DNA from: a virus | Direction: 5' to 3' (one strand) | DNA: 45,031 nucleotides | IMG/VR virus record: IMGVR_UViG_3300045257_000212 | Span: 1-45,031 of that record | In this document: positions 22,122 through 28,378 of the stretch, one piece after another | How the letters are laid out: each line of letters starts with the position of its first letter | Numbering within the stretch: position 1 is the first letter of the stretch | The notes under the pieces: model-generated | Databases searched by the model: none | Told to the model about the DNA's origin: nothing | The model's input: the letters and a program-made list of their open reading frames with translations, nothing else | Made by a program: the position numbers and the translations under genes

Positions 22122-22294
22122 CCCTCCGGGACGACATCCGAGCTATCGAAGACCGCCTGCTCGATCTCAGGGACGAAGAGCTGGATTTGGAACGTGACCT
22201 CGGCCGGCTCGAACACGAACGCCATGACTCGGTAGGCCAGGCCCTCGGTGTCCTCTCAGCGCCTATCAATCCCCGGAGATCGTGGTGCAGCTGA
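22118..22294 (+). CDS. 58-residue helical protein
   Basis: The GTG at 22118 overlaps the previous stop (GTGA). It has a strongly charged coiled-coil N-terminus (LRDDIRAIEDRLLDLRDEEL) and a short Pro/Arg tail. Codon use resembles its neighbours. Not recognised. Confidence 0.5.
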   Translation: MTLRDDIRAIEDRLLDLRDEELDLERDLGRLEHERHDSVGQALGVLSAPINPRRSWCS

Positions 22295-22518
22295 GCCCGT
22301 GGGAAGAAGAAGCTTGGCGAGCGTACCGCCTAGGATCCATCGACGCCTCTGAGAGACTAGTCGGAAGGGGTCTGGTCCAAATACTGGCTGCGATCCGCTC
22401 AGACGAGTCCCTAGAGGCCGCTATCGAGACGAGAGAGCAACGGCTTGTCCGCCAGTTGGATGAAGAGCGGACGGCTCTTAGGAGGTTGAGGGAGGTCGGG
22501 TATGGCGGGACAGACTAA
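22285..22518 (+). CDS. Hypothetical helical protein
   Basis: This gene encodes 77 residues; tandem GTGs at 22282 and 22285 are both possible, with GGAG upstream. It is acidic and helical throughout (WEEEAWRAYRLGSIDASERL). Overlaps with both neighbours place it in the early operon. Not assigned. Confidence 0.5.
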   Translation: MQLSPWEEEAWRAYRLGSIDASERLVGRGLVQILAAIRSDESLEAAIETREQRLVRQLDEERTALRRLREVGYGGTD

Positions 22519-22678
22519 GCAGCCCAGTCCAGAGATGATGGCCCAAGCGGTGCGTTTCGGAGCTATGCTTGAGAAGGTCCGCGAGCTTGAGACAGGGCGG
22601 GTCATCGAAATCAAGATCGTGTGGCCCGGTTGGCCCGGGGGCAAAAACCCGCGTTGGGAAGCCAATTATGGCGGATGA
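22502..22678 (+). CDS. 58-residue hypothetical protein
   Basis: ATG 22502 overlaps the upstream gene by 17 bases. A Met-rich helix (PEMMAQAVRFGAMLEKVREL) is followed by a compact IEIKIVWPGWPGGKNPRW ending. The overlap and Trp/Pro pattern argue for coding. Function unknown. Confidence 0.5.
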   Translation: MAGQTKQPSPEMMAQAVRFGAMLEKVRELETGRVIEIKIVWPGWPGGKNPRWEANYGG

Positions 22679-22847
22679 CCCCCTGAAAGCCATGATCCAA
22701 GCCGCCGAAGCCCGCAAGACAGGCCTCACTCCTGCCCAGGCCGAGGCGAGAAGGCTAAACGATGAGCGGGCAGCGAGAATCCAGGCCGCACCCCTCAAAG
22801 CCAAGGACGGCGTGACCTTTGGCAAAGCTCAGAAGGGCAAGCCTTGA
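22668..22847 (+). CDS. 59-residue basic protein
   Basis: The ATG at 22668 overlaps the previous gene by 11 bases. It is helical and basic, with the C-terminus KAKDGVTFGKAQKGKP. The DGVTF-x-K ending also closes the XRE regulator at 26644 (KPVDGVTFAKKA), suggesting a shared contact motif. Not assigned. Confidence 0.5.
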   Translation: MADDPLKAMIQAAEARKTGLTPAQAEARRLNDERAARIQAAPLKAKDGVTFGKAQKGKP

Positions 22848-23590
22848 CCTCCGGTGAGAGCGTGACTCCTCCTGATCGTCCCGAGCAGGCCGTGCGCATC
22901 GACCGGATTGAAAAGCTCGCGCTGGTTGCCGCCGCCGAATGGGTGTTGCGCGAGGCCCCGAATTGGCACGCGAGTATGGCGGACGAAGCGGAGCGGGCGC
23001 TCGCCCTCGATGCGCTCAAGACCGCGCTGGGCGGCGAGGAAAAGTTCAACTATGCCGTGACTCCTCCTGACCGTCCCGACGAGCAGGCTGTAGAGCGGGC
23101 AGCGAGGGCGCTTGAACGGTTCATCGAGCCGAATGATGAGGCGGCTGCTGTGAACCTGAGCGCCACGCTTCACGATGCGGCCCGTGCCGTCCTCGATGCT
23201 GGGTCTGAGTCGAACAACGAGGTCGAAGCGAAGCGGGCGAAGTGGACCAACGCCTTCCACCGGCTTGAGCGGGCTATCGAACGGCACTATGAGGAAACGG
23301 GGGTGCCGAGAGTCGAAAGCGAGATAGACGCCGCCCTCTACGCCGCCTTAGAGAAAGTGCAGCGCGACGTTGGCCCCCTCGCTGCCGTTGCTGAAGGGGA
23401 ACGGGAGGACGCGCTAACGGCGCCCGAGTGCAGGGCACTCCGAATGGCAGTGATCTTCGGCTCGCCCCCCGAGGGCCACGACAGCCTTACATCTGCCGTT
23501 GAGAAGCTAAAACGCCAAGAGGTCGCCTCCCAGGAGTCCCACGGCAGGGTCGGTGAACCGCCCATGAAAGGTGCGAAGGGGGAACGATGA
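22844..23590 (+). CDS. Hypothetical protein with internal VTPPDRP repeat
   Basis: This gene encodes 248 residues from TTG 22844 (TTGA overlap); GTG 22862 is an alternative. The motif VTPPDRPEQAV (near residue 7) recurs as VTPPDRPDEQAV (near 72), each followed by an Ala-rich helical segment. This indicates an internal duplication. The remainder is helical and acidic. It may be an adaptor or scaffold-like early protein. Confidence 0.5.
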   Translation: MTSGESVTPPDRPEQAVRIDRIEKLALVAAAEWVLREAPNWHASMADEAERALALDALKTALGGEEKFNYAVTPPDRPDEQAVERAARALERFIEPNDEAAAVNLSATLHDAARAVLDAGSESNNEVEAKRAKWTNAFHRLERAIERHYEETGVPRVESEIDAALYAALEKVQRDVGPLAAVAEGEREDALTAPECRALRMAVIFGSPPEGHDSLTSAVEKLKRQEVASQESHGRVGEPPMKGAKGER

Positions 23591-23925
23591 GCGACGGACG
23601 TGAAGCGACGCTAGGCGAGGCGCAGGAGTTTCTAAGGAACTCGAAGGAGCGTGCTATTGAGGCGGGAGAGTTCGAGGCCGCCGAACGCTTGCGGCGGATG
23701 GAGTTCGCTATCCGCGACGGAACGGGCCGCATGAAGGCCGTTGAGCGGGAGAACCTGCAATTGCGTCAGACACCGCCCAACGTGGCTGCCGAGTCCGAGG
23801 CCGAACGGCTACGGAGAGAGTTGGACTGGATCGCAAAGGCCGATGGGCAGCCGCCCGACCTTGTGCTCAGAGCCTGTCAAGACCGTGCCCGTGTCGCTCT
23901 CGACACTCCCGAGGACAAGCCATGA
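23587..23925 (+). CDS. Coiled-coil hypothetical protein
   Basis: This 112-residue protein is ATGA-coupled at both ends. It is a highly charged helical protein (EAGEFEAAERLRRMEF; ESEAERLRRELDWIAKADG). Similar AERLRREL motifs occur in small phage operon proteins. Function unknown. Confidence 0.55.
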   Translation: MSDGREATLGEAQEFLRNSKERAIEAGEFEAAERLRRMEFAIRDGTGRMKAVERENLQLRQTPPNVAAESEAERLRRELDWIAKADGQPPDLVLRACQDRARVALDTPEDKP

Positions 23926-23999
23926 GATTCTTCGCTTGGATCCTCGCATCCCTCATGGTCTGGGTCGTCCTTATCGCTGCTGTTGAGAGGCTGGGATGA
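23922..23999 (+). CDS. 25-residue membrane microprotein
   Basis: It has ATGA overlaps on both sides. The product begins MRFFAWILASLMVWVVLIAA and is one transmembrane helix with short charged ends. Tight coupling supports translation. It could be a superinfection or membrane-associated modulator, but there is no direct evidence. Confidence 0.5.
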   Translation: MRFFAWILASLMVWVVLIAAVERLG

Positions 24000-24595
24000 T
24001 CTTCGCCCACGACGAACTAAAGGCGATCCTCTCAGGCCGCAAGACCTCGACACGCCGCCAGTGGAAGAAATGCCGGTTTGAGCAGGGGAAATCCTACGCG
24101 ATCCACCTAGCCCAGAGGCCCGCATCCCACTGGATCACGATCCTAAACCCGCCTAGACAAGAGCGGCTAGGAGACCTCAGCATCCAGGACGCGAAACGTG
24201 AGGGTTTCCGCTCCAGGCAGGAGTTCCAAGACCATTGGAAAGCGAAGCATCGCGCCTATAACCCGGACGAAATCGTGTTCGTGCTGGACTTCGTCCTTGG
24301 TGATTTCGAGGATCATACGAGGATCCCTGCGGGTCGGGCTGGCGTACATGGACACTATGTCTCGAGCGCCTCCCAGAGCCTTCGTGGGACCGATTCTGAA
24401 GTGTCTGAGAGCGTCCAGAAGCGATTCGCTAAGGAAAACCACGTTAGACACCAGCTGCTGCGTAAACAGAGCCTAAGAACAGAGCTCGAAACGGTCCGTA
24501 GCGAAGGCGGGTCGAACAAGGAATTGCGCCAAGTGCAGCGGAAAGCTCGCAGGATTGGACCGTTGGTGTATGATCCGGGCGAGCGCACGGCTTGA
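23996..24595 (+). CDS. ASCH-domain protein
   Basis: This 199-residue protein matches the ASCH fold at residues about 1-103. ELKAILSGRKTSTRRQWKK gives the conserved G-x-K-(T/S)-x-T-x-R basic signature, GKSYAIHLAQ follows, and then the EGF...EF...W region (AKREGFRSRQEFQDHW). ASCH proteins are linked to RNA binding or modified-nucleoside metabolism. The C-terminal half is a basic, low-complexity extension that may contact nucleic acid. It is the last gene of the overlapping early run. Confidence 0.75.
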   Translation: MIFAHDELKAILSGRKTSTRRQWKKCRFEQGKSYAIHLAQRPASHWITILNPPRQERLGDLSIQDAKREGFRSRQEFQDHWKAKHRAYNPDEIVFVLDFVLGDFEDHTRIPAGRAGVHGHYVSSASQSLRGTDSEVSESVQKRFAKENHVRHQLLRKQSLRTELETVRSEGGSNKELRQVQRKARRIGPLVYDPGERTA

Positions 24596-24667
24596 CCAAC
24601 TCGGCCAATAGCCGACGGCCTGCCACACCTAGCGCGGATTCGTCATCTCCAAAGCAAACCCCGAGCC

Positions 24668-25054
24668 GTGATCTATTTCGTTGAGGCGCCGTATCGAGGT
24701 CACAAGGCGATCAAGATCGGCTACTCGGATAGCTTCGATGGGGTTGAGCTGCGGCTCAGAAGCCTACAGACGGGTAATCCGCACCACCTGCGGCTACTCG
24801 CCGTATGTCCTGGGTCGATAGAGGATGAGAAACAGCTCCACCATGATCACGCCGAAGATCGGCTAGGTGGCGAGTGGTTTTGGGCATCTAAGACGCTACG
24901 AAGCGCCGTTAGGCGAGCTAAGAACACCGACTGGCATGCTGCGTTCGACCCGGTGCGAGAAGCCGAACAAGAACTCATCGACACGGCGCGTGCGCAGCTC
25001 GATGAGATTGAGGCCGATTATGAGCGCATAGAGGCCTCGCGCTGGGTTGCCTGA
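24668..25054 (+). CDS. GIY-YIG (T5orf172-type) endonuclease-like protein
   Basis: This gene encodes 128 residues from GTG 24668; no ribosome site is seen, so the start is tentative. The T5orf172/GIY-YIG layout is visible: MIYFVEAPYRG, IKIGYSDSFDG, LRSLQTGNPHHL, then a Glu in EDEKQLHHDH and RLGGEWFWAS. The C-terminus is a charged helix. Such nucleases nick or cut DNA, sometimes as homing enzymes. It stands apart from the overlapping operon by 72 bases, in line with an acquired gene. Confidence 0.7.
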   Translation: MIYFVEAPYRGHKAIKIGYSDSFDGVELRLRSLQTGNPHHLRLLAVCPGSIEDEKQLHHDHAEDRLGGEWFWASKTLRSAVRRAKNTDWHAAFDPVREAEQELIDTARAQLDEIEADYERIEASRWVA

Positions 25055-25095
25055 TGGATTCCCTAGGCTAACCCAGCGGAGGCCGTTAGAAGCGC

Positions 25096-25278
25096 CTAGA
25101 GGCTGCTCTGAGGCGATGCGAGTACATCGAGGATCAGCGAGGCCGGCATCTCCTGGACGACTTCCTCCCTGAACCAGCCCACCTTCGCCCGCTCCAGCTC
25201 ATCCAACGCGAGCTGTTCCAGCCGTTCCAGCTCTCCTTGGCGCTCCACGATCCGGTCTGTGATGGTTCTCAATGACAC
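25096..25278 (-). CDS. Small helical hypothetical protein
   Basis: This gene encodes 60 residues from GTG 25278, chosen because CGGAGG is six bases upstream; the frame is open to a TTG at 25347. It is a helical, Leu/Glu-rich protein (IVERQGELERLEQLALDELE) with a hydrophobic C-terminus (PASLILDVLA). It converges with the GIY-YIG gene. Not assigned. Confidence 0.5.
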   Translation of the reverse strand: MSLRTITDRIVERQGELERLEQLALDELERAKVGWFREEVVQEMPASLILDVLASPQSSL

Positions 25279-25375
25279 GGCTAACCTCCGTTCGATTGAC
25301 TTGGACTCTTTCGCCTCATCGCCCAAAACTCCTGCAAACTTGAACAATTAGACGAACGTCCTAGAACGCAAACGA

Positions 25376-25401
25376 CCCCGGATCACTTCCCAAACCGGGG
25401 C
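25376..25401 (-). terminator. Minus-strand terminator
   Basis: On the minus strand CCCCGG and CCGGGG enclose a 13-base loop and are followed by TCGTTTGCGTTC. It lies just downstream of the minus-strand gene ending at 25430. The T tract is interrupted, so efficiency is uncertain. Confidence 0.5.
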
Positions 25402-25429
25402 CGCTGCGCTTCTGGGAGATCGCTCAGGG

Positions 25430-25681
25430 TTAGGCTGATTGACCTCCGAAGCTGAAGTGTTTCTCGATGAAGTTCGGCGCAAGCCCGAGAATACTGGCCG
25501 TACGCTCCGGCTTGAGGTCGTAACGACAGGCGATCACGGTCACGGCCGCCAGAACATCGACCCTTCGGTCCCGCAGATCCCAGTAATCCTGGTTGATCCG
25601 CAGGTTTAGAGCTTCGACCCGCTGCTTGAATTCATCCGACATCACCTCATCGCGGCTGTAAATACGTGGTGGACGCCTCAT
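25430..25681 (-). CDS. Putative small regulator, leaderless
   Basis: This gene encodes 83 residues from ATG 25681, five bases after a TAGGGT -10 box on the minus strand, which suggests a leaderless message. ATG 25642 is an alternative start. A basic N-terminus precedes a helical domain with an HTH-like segment (VTVIACRYDLKPERTASILG then LAPNFIEKHF). A regulator of the divergent cluster is plausible. Confidence 0.55.
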   Translation of the reverse strand: MRRPPRIYSRDEVMSDEFKQRVEALNLRINQDYWDLRDRRVDVLAAVTVIACRYDLKPERTASILGLAPNFIEKHFSFGGQSA

Positions 25682-25686
25682 TTCGA

Positions 25687-25692
25687 ACCCTA
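25687..25692 (-). promoter_or_regulatory. -10 box for a leaderless gene
   Basis: TAGGGT on the minus strand, 5 bases before ATG 25681. The expected -35 position (25715-25710) reads TCTAGT, which is weak, so this may need an activator or an extended contact. Confidence 0.35.
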
Positions 25693-25710
25693 ACCCTTTC
25701 GATAGATGAA

Positions 25711-25929
25711 CTAGAAAGCCGCGATCCTGCGACCGTTGACCGTGACCACAACCAATAGCTCGCAGTCTGGCCCGATGTAGCTGTGAGGCCGAATCTCCAG
25801 CAAAGACGGCGACCCAAAGTCCTTGATCTGCCGGCGGACGAGACTTGCGACGCTTTCCTTCGTGGTGTCCGGGATGTAGCTGCACTCTGTGAGCCATTTT
25901 GAGCCACGAACACGAGGAACCTTGACCAT
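25711..25929 (-). CDS. Small hypothetical protein
   Basis: This gene encodes 72 residues from ATG 25929 with AGGAG seven bases upstream. Alternating beta and helix segments (LLEIRPHSYIGPDCELLVVV) with a basic N-terminus give a compact single domain. It is the first gene of the leftward cluster. Not recognised. Confidence 0.55.
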   Translation of the reverse strand: MVKVPRVRGSKWLTECSYIPDTTKESVASLVRRQIKDFGSPSLLEIRPHSYIGPDCELLVVVTVNGRRIAAF

Positions 25930-25966
25930 TTCAACTCCTAACCAGTTGGAAACACTTGTAGGATGT

Positions 25967-25994
25967 ACCCTAACACATCATCGGGCAGAACCAA
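25967..25994 (-). promoter_or_regulatory. Minus-strand promoter for the leftward cluster
   Basis: On the minus strand: TTGGTT (25994-25989), 16-bp spacer, TAGGGT (25972-25967). The leader to ATG 25929 is about 35 bases and contains AGGAG. Confidence 0.45.
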
Positions 25995-26092
25995 CATAAA
26001 GATTTCCCCAAACCCTAAAAGCCCGCAAACCAAGCACTTTTAGCCCATCGGATCGTAAAGGCCAACCCAACCGAGAGCCTTAGAATGGATCT

Positions 26093-26263
26093 ATGAGCCC
26101 GCAAACCCTCAGCGACGACATCAAATGGCTTGGATTCAGCCACAACTGGCGAGTCCTCGTCGTACCCAAGGACAAACTCGACGCCCTACAGCTCCGCTAT
26201 ATCACTGAGAAGGACAGAGAACACGCTAACAAGGCCATAAGGCGGCTCTACTCAGTCCGCTAG
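26093..26263 (+). CDS. 56-residue hypothetical protein, probably leaderless
   Basis: ATG 26093 lies six bases after TAGAAT (26081-26086), the spacing expected for a leaderless mRNA, and there is no Shine-Dalgarno. The product contains DDIKWLGFSHNWRVLVVPKD and a basic helical C-terminus. It is divergent from the minus-strand cluster. Not assigned. Confidence 0.5.
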   Translation: MSPQTLSDDIKWLGFSHNWRVLVVPKDKLDALQLRYITEKDREHANKAIRRLYSVR

Positions 26264-26643
26264 AGCTTGAGCAATCAACGCAACTGGACATCGGCTAACC
26301 GCCCGCTATACGCAGCGTGGCATCGGATGTCCCGCCCGCCATACGTCCAACACCCCCTCAGAGCCTTATAAACACTGGCCTTACGCTCGACCTAGCACTT
26401 CCATCCCCCCGCCCATCCAAAGCCCTCCAGGAGCCGCCTACGGGCCTGCACGTAGCAAAGCAAGCGATACCAAGCAAAACGGGGCAGGGGTGGGGGCGGA
26501 TCAGCCGCGTGCTCAGAGTCTTGGAGGGACTCCTAGAGGGATCTGAGAAGCCTCGCGGCTTTGATTCAGCCTAGCCCTTGAATCGTGATTCAGCCCTGTG
26601 ATTCAATGCCCTGATTCAGCGAGCGATTCAGGAGGTTTGATTC
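26264..26643 (+). other. Intergenic region upstream of the late operon
   Basis: This region of about 380 bases separates the early and late halves. 26264-26540 shows no convincing gene; a Pro-rich GTG frame at 26317-26574 lacks a ribosome site. A weak hairpin AAGCC-TCGC-GGCTT followed by T's lies at 26548-26563. The distal part holds the GATTCA array. Base composition here changes and the region could hold a replication or packaging signal, which is speculative. Confidence 0.45.
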
Positions 26644-26644
26644 A
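26563..26644 (+). repeat. GATTCA direct-repeat array
   Basis: Six GATTCA copies start at 26563, 26587, 26600, 26613, 26625 and 26639, the last five spaced 12-14 bp. One inverted copy (TTGAATC) lies at 26578-26584. The array runs into the start codon of the XRE regulator (GATTCATGG). Spacing near one helical turn fits cooperative binding, probably by that regulator as an autoregulatory operator. An iteron-like origin is the alternative. Confidence 0.7.
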
Positions 26645-26952
26645 TGGAGGTCAAGGAGTCCCGGGAGATGATTGGAGTCTCGCAGCGGGAGTTGGCGGAT
26701 AGGACGGGGATCAGCCAGGCGACGCTTTCGAGGATTGAGTCGGGGGTGCGTGAAGCTACGGAAGGGGAGTTGTCGTTGATCGCGATTGCGCTTGACGTTG
26801 AGAAGGTCGAGGCGAAGCCGCGTCGGGAGCAGTATCTGTCGGCTCCGAAAGATCCGAAGGAGCGCAGGGAGTGGTTTGCGTGGCGGAATCGGCGGATACA
26901 GGAGATTGGGCCGAAACCTGTTGATGGTGTGACGTTTGCGAAGAAAGCCTAG
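26644..26952 (+). CDS. XRE-family transcriptional regulator
   Basis: This 102-residue protein is a Cro/C1-type HTH at residues about 3-57 (SREMIGVSQRELADRTGISQ, then ATLSRIESG). The C-terminal segment includes RREWFAWRNRRIQ and ends KPVDGVTFAKKA. AGGAGG lies seven bases before the ATG, within the GATTCA array that it probably binds. It heads the rightward terminase and structural operon, so it may control late transcription. No partner repressor or integrase is seen. Confidence 0.8.
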   Translation: MEVKESREMIGVSQRELADRTGISQATLSRIESGVREATEGELSLIAIALDVEKVEAKPRREQYLSAPKDPKERREWFAWRNRRIQEIGPKPVDGVTFAKKA

Positions 26953-26960
26953 GAGGTCTC

Positions 26961-27035
26961 ATGAGCCTGATTGCTGTTCTTGTGATCCTTGCGATCATCG
27001 TTGCGGTGATCTGGATCGTTCGTGCCCTTCGTTAG
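26961..27035 (+). CDS. 24-residue membrane microprotein
   Basis: The ATG at 26961 has AGGAGG five bases upstream. The product (MSLIAVLVILAIIVAVIW and a short basic end) is a single transmembrane helix with a positive C-terminus. It resembles tiny membrane peptides found in many bacterial genomes. Function unknown. Confidence 0.55.
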   Translation: MSLIAVLVILAIIVAVIWIVRALR

Positions 27036-27393
27036 CAGCTCGCAGCAGCGGTTCATGTGGGCGAATCATCCGCAGATCGCGGCTAGGTGGCAGGCGGTCA
27101 CGAAGGGGAAGCTGCCTAAGCATGTGGGGGGGTCTTCGGAATCGAATGAGAGCAACAAGCCCGGAGTCCCGCGTCTACCTCGGAGTCCTGGGACCAAGAG
27201 GGATTTCAAGCATCTGCACCCGGGGCCAAGGGCTCGTCTGAAGCTTTCGAAGTCCGCTTCGGAGACGGATGCGATGGCAGAAAACCCTCCGGAAGCTCAT
27301 TCTAGGGGGGAACGGGGCAAGATGTCCTTGAGGTATCACGATGAAAGCCGGCTTCAGGGCCGGGATGTTACGGCCGCTGAAAGGAGCAGGTGA
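27022..27393 (+). CDS. Hypothetical protein with QQRFMWANHP motif
   Basis: This gene encodes 123 residues from GTG 27022, overlapping the upstream gene by 14 bases. The N-terminal FVSSSQQRFMWANHPQIAAR W motif is recurrent in small phage proteins near packaging genes; the rest is basic and low complexity. A role in head assembly or DNA handling is possible but not shown. Confidence 0.6.
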   Translation: MPFVSSSQQRFMWANHPQIAARWQAVTKGKLPKHVGGSSESNESNKPGVPRLPRSPGTKRDFKHLHPGPRARLKLSKSASETDAMAENPPEAHSRGERGKMSLRYHDESRLQGRDVTAAERSR

Positions 27394-27762
27394 ATGGCGA
27401 TTAAACCGTATACGGTGTTTTATAACGTCCAGAACTATGGGACGCAGGCTGAATTCAAGTGGGCGGAAAAAGAACTGGTGACGGGGAAAGGCCTTGAAAA
27501 AAACAATGGTCTGAAAGCGGTGCCGGGGGAAGCGAAGCCCCTGATCACGAGCGAGCCTCAGAGCTGTACGTTCGTGACGATCGAAGCGGAAACGGAGCTG
27601 GAAGCGGCTGAGGCCGTGACGACGTTCCTGACGCGGGGGATCACGAACCCTTCGAAAGCTGCTCCTGCGGTTGTGCAGCAGGGGACTGGGGGAGGGTTGA
27701 CGAACAACAAGGTGCTTGCGTGTGTGAGCACGGCTCTCAAAGAAGAACTGGCCGTTCCCTAA
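27394..27762 (+). CDS. Small beta-strand family protein, copy A
   Basis: This 122-residue protein begins MAIKPYTVFYNVQNYGTQAE. It is one of at least four related small proteins (27394, 27777, 28097, 31307) sharing an N-terminal Y-x-V-x-F strand and an EA-(A/E)-EAV-x-x-(V/F) helix. They lie around the terminase gene and may be head or tail decoration or assembly factors. Codons are mostly GAA/AAA. This member has a normal ATG start. Confidence 0.6.
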   Translation: MAIKPYTVFYNVQNYGTQAEFKWAEKELVTGKGLEKNNGLKAVPGEAKPLITSEPQSCTFVTIEAETELEAAEAVTTFLTRGITNPSKAAPAVVQQGTGGGLTNNKVLACVSTALKEELAVP

Positions 27763-27776
27763 GGAGGCTGATTACC

Positions 27777-28097
27777 ATCGCTATAGAAGCGTATCTAGTG
27801 GCGTTCGACATCCAGCAGGCAGCATCTGGGTATAACGTCCCGTTCCAGGAAAAACTGGGGGCCAAAGAAGAAGCTACGATCGCGGGCGCGGCTGAATTCG
27901 AAGGGACGGGGTTGACGACGGAAGCGGGGCTTCTGGCCCAGGTGGGGAGCAATGTGGCGACGGCGTACCTGGTTGAAGTCAAGGCGTCAAGCGCTGCGGA
28001 AGCTGTCGAAGTCGTGAGGCTGAAGTATGGGACGACTGCTGGGGGGTCTAGGGCGGTTGTGAAACCGAACAAAACGAACTTCCGGGTTGTTGTCTGA
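27777..28097 (+). CDS. Small beta-strand family protein, copy B, ATC start
   Basis: This gene encodes about 106 residues. AAGGAGG (27761-27767) lies nine bases before ATC 27777, and no ATG, GTG or TTG is well placed. The frame reads (ATC)-A-I-E-A-Y-L-V-A-F, aligning residue for residue with M-A-I-K-P-Y-T-V-F of the 27394 gene. ATC is therefore the probable start codon. The domain contains AEFEGTGL and SSAAEAVEVVRLKYG. Function as for copy A, unknown. Confidence 0.55.
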   Translation: MAIEAYLVAFDIQQAASGYNVPFQEKLGAKEEATIAGAAEFEGTGLTTEAGLLAQVGSNVATAYLVEVKASSAAEAVEVVRLKYGTTAGGSRAVVKPNKTNFRVVV

Positions 28098-28378
28098 TGA
28101 CAGACTTCTGGATCGTTTTCAACCGCAGGGAACAGTTTGGGAAACAGCCCGCGAACCAGTCGTTGGGCGAAGGTATCACGGTCGCCAAAGCGAAGGTGAC
28201 TGGCACGGAACTTTCGCCCGCCTTCACGGGGCAGCCGGAAGACGCCGTTGTGATGAAGGTCGAAGGTGCGAACGCGATCAAAGATGCTGTGAGGGCGGTG
28301 GTGCGTTCCTATCCGGGGCTTGACTCCGGGGCGGTTCTGGCCGTGCTGGAAGGGAACATGAAAGAAATCTCCCCGTAA
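28097..28378 (+). CDS. Small beta-strand family protein, copy C
   Basis: This 93-residue protein has an ATG coupled to the upstream stop (TGATG). It begins MTDFWIVFNRREQFGKQPAN with the family Y/W-x-V-F start and the later NAIKDAVRAVVRSYPG helix. It directly precedes the terminase gene, which its stop overlaps (TAATG). Unknown function; its location suggests a head-assembly role. Confidence 0.6.
   Translation: MTDFWIVFNRREQFGKQPANQSLGEGITVAKAKVTGTELSPAFTGQPEDAVVMKVEGANAIKDAVRAVVRSYPGLDSGAVLAVLEGNMKEISP

Noticed and set aside
24596-24667. Search for a promoter in front of the GIY-YIG gene
   Set aside because: TTGACC at 24592 has no matching -10 at 16-18 bp, so no promoter is called.
25432-25437. 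TAGGCT on the plus strand near the end of a minus-strand gene
   Set aside because: No -35 at the right distance and no plus-strand gene follows.
26317-26574. Pro-rich 85-codon GTG frame before the XRE gene
   Set aside because: No ribosome site, low-complexity product, and it overlaps the repeat array; treated as intergenic.
26563-26644. Short regular repeats that could suggest a CRISPR array
   Set aside because: The repeat is six bases with 6-8 base gaps, far too short for CRISPR repeats and spacers, and no cas gene is present.
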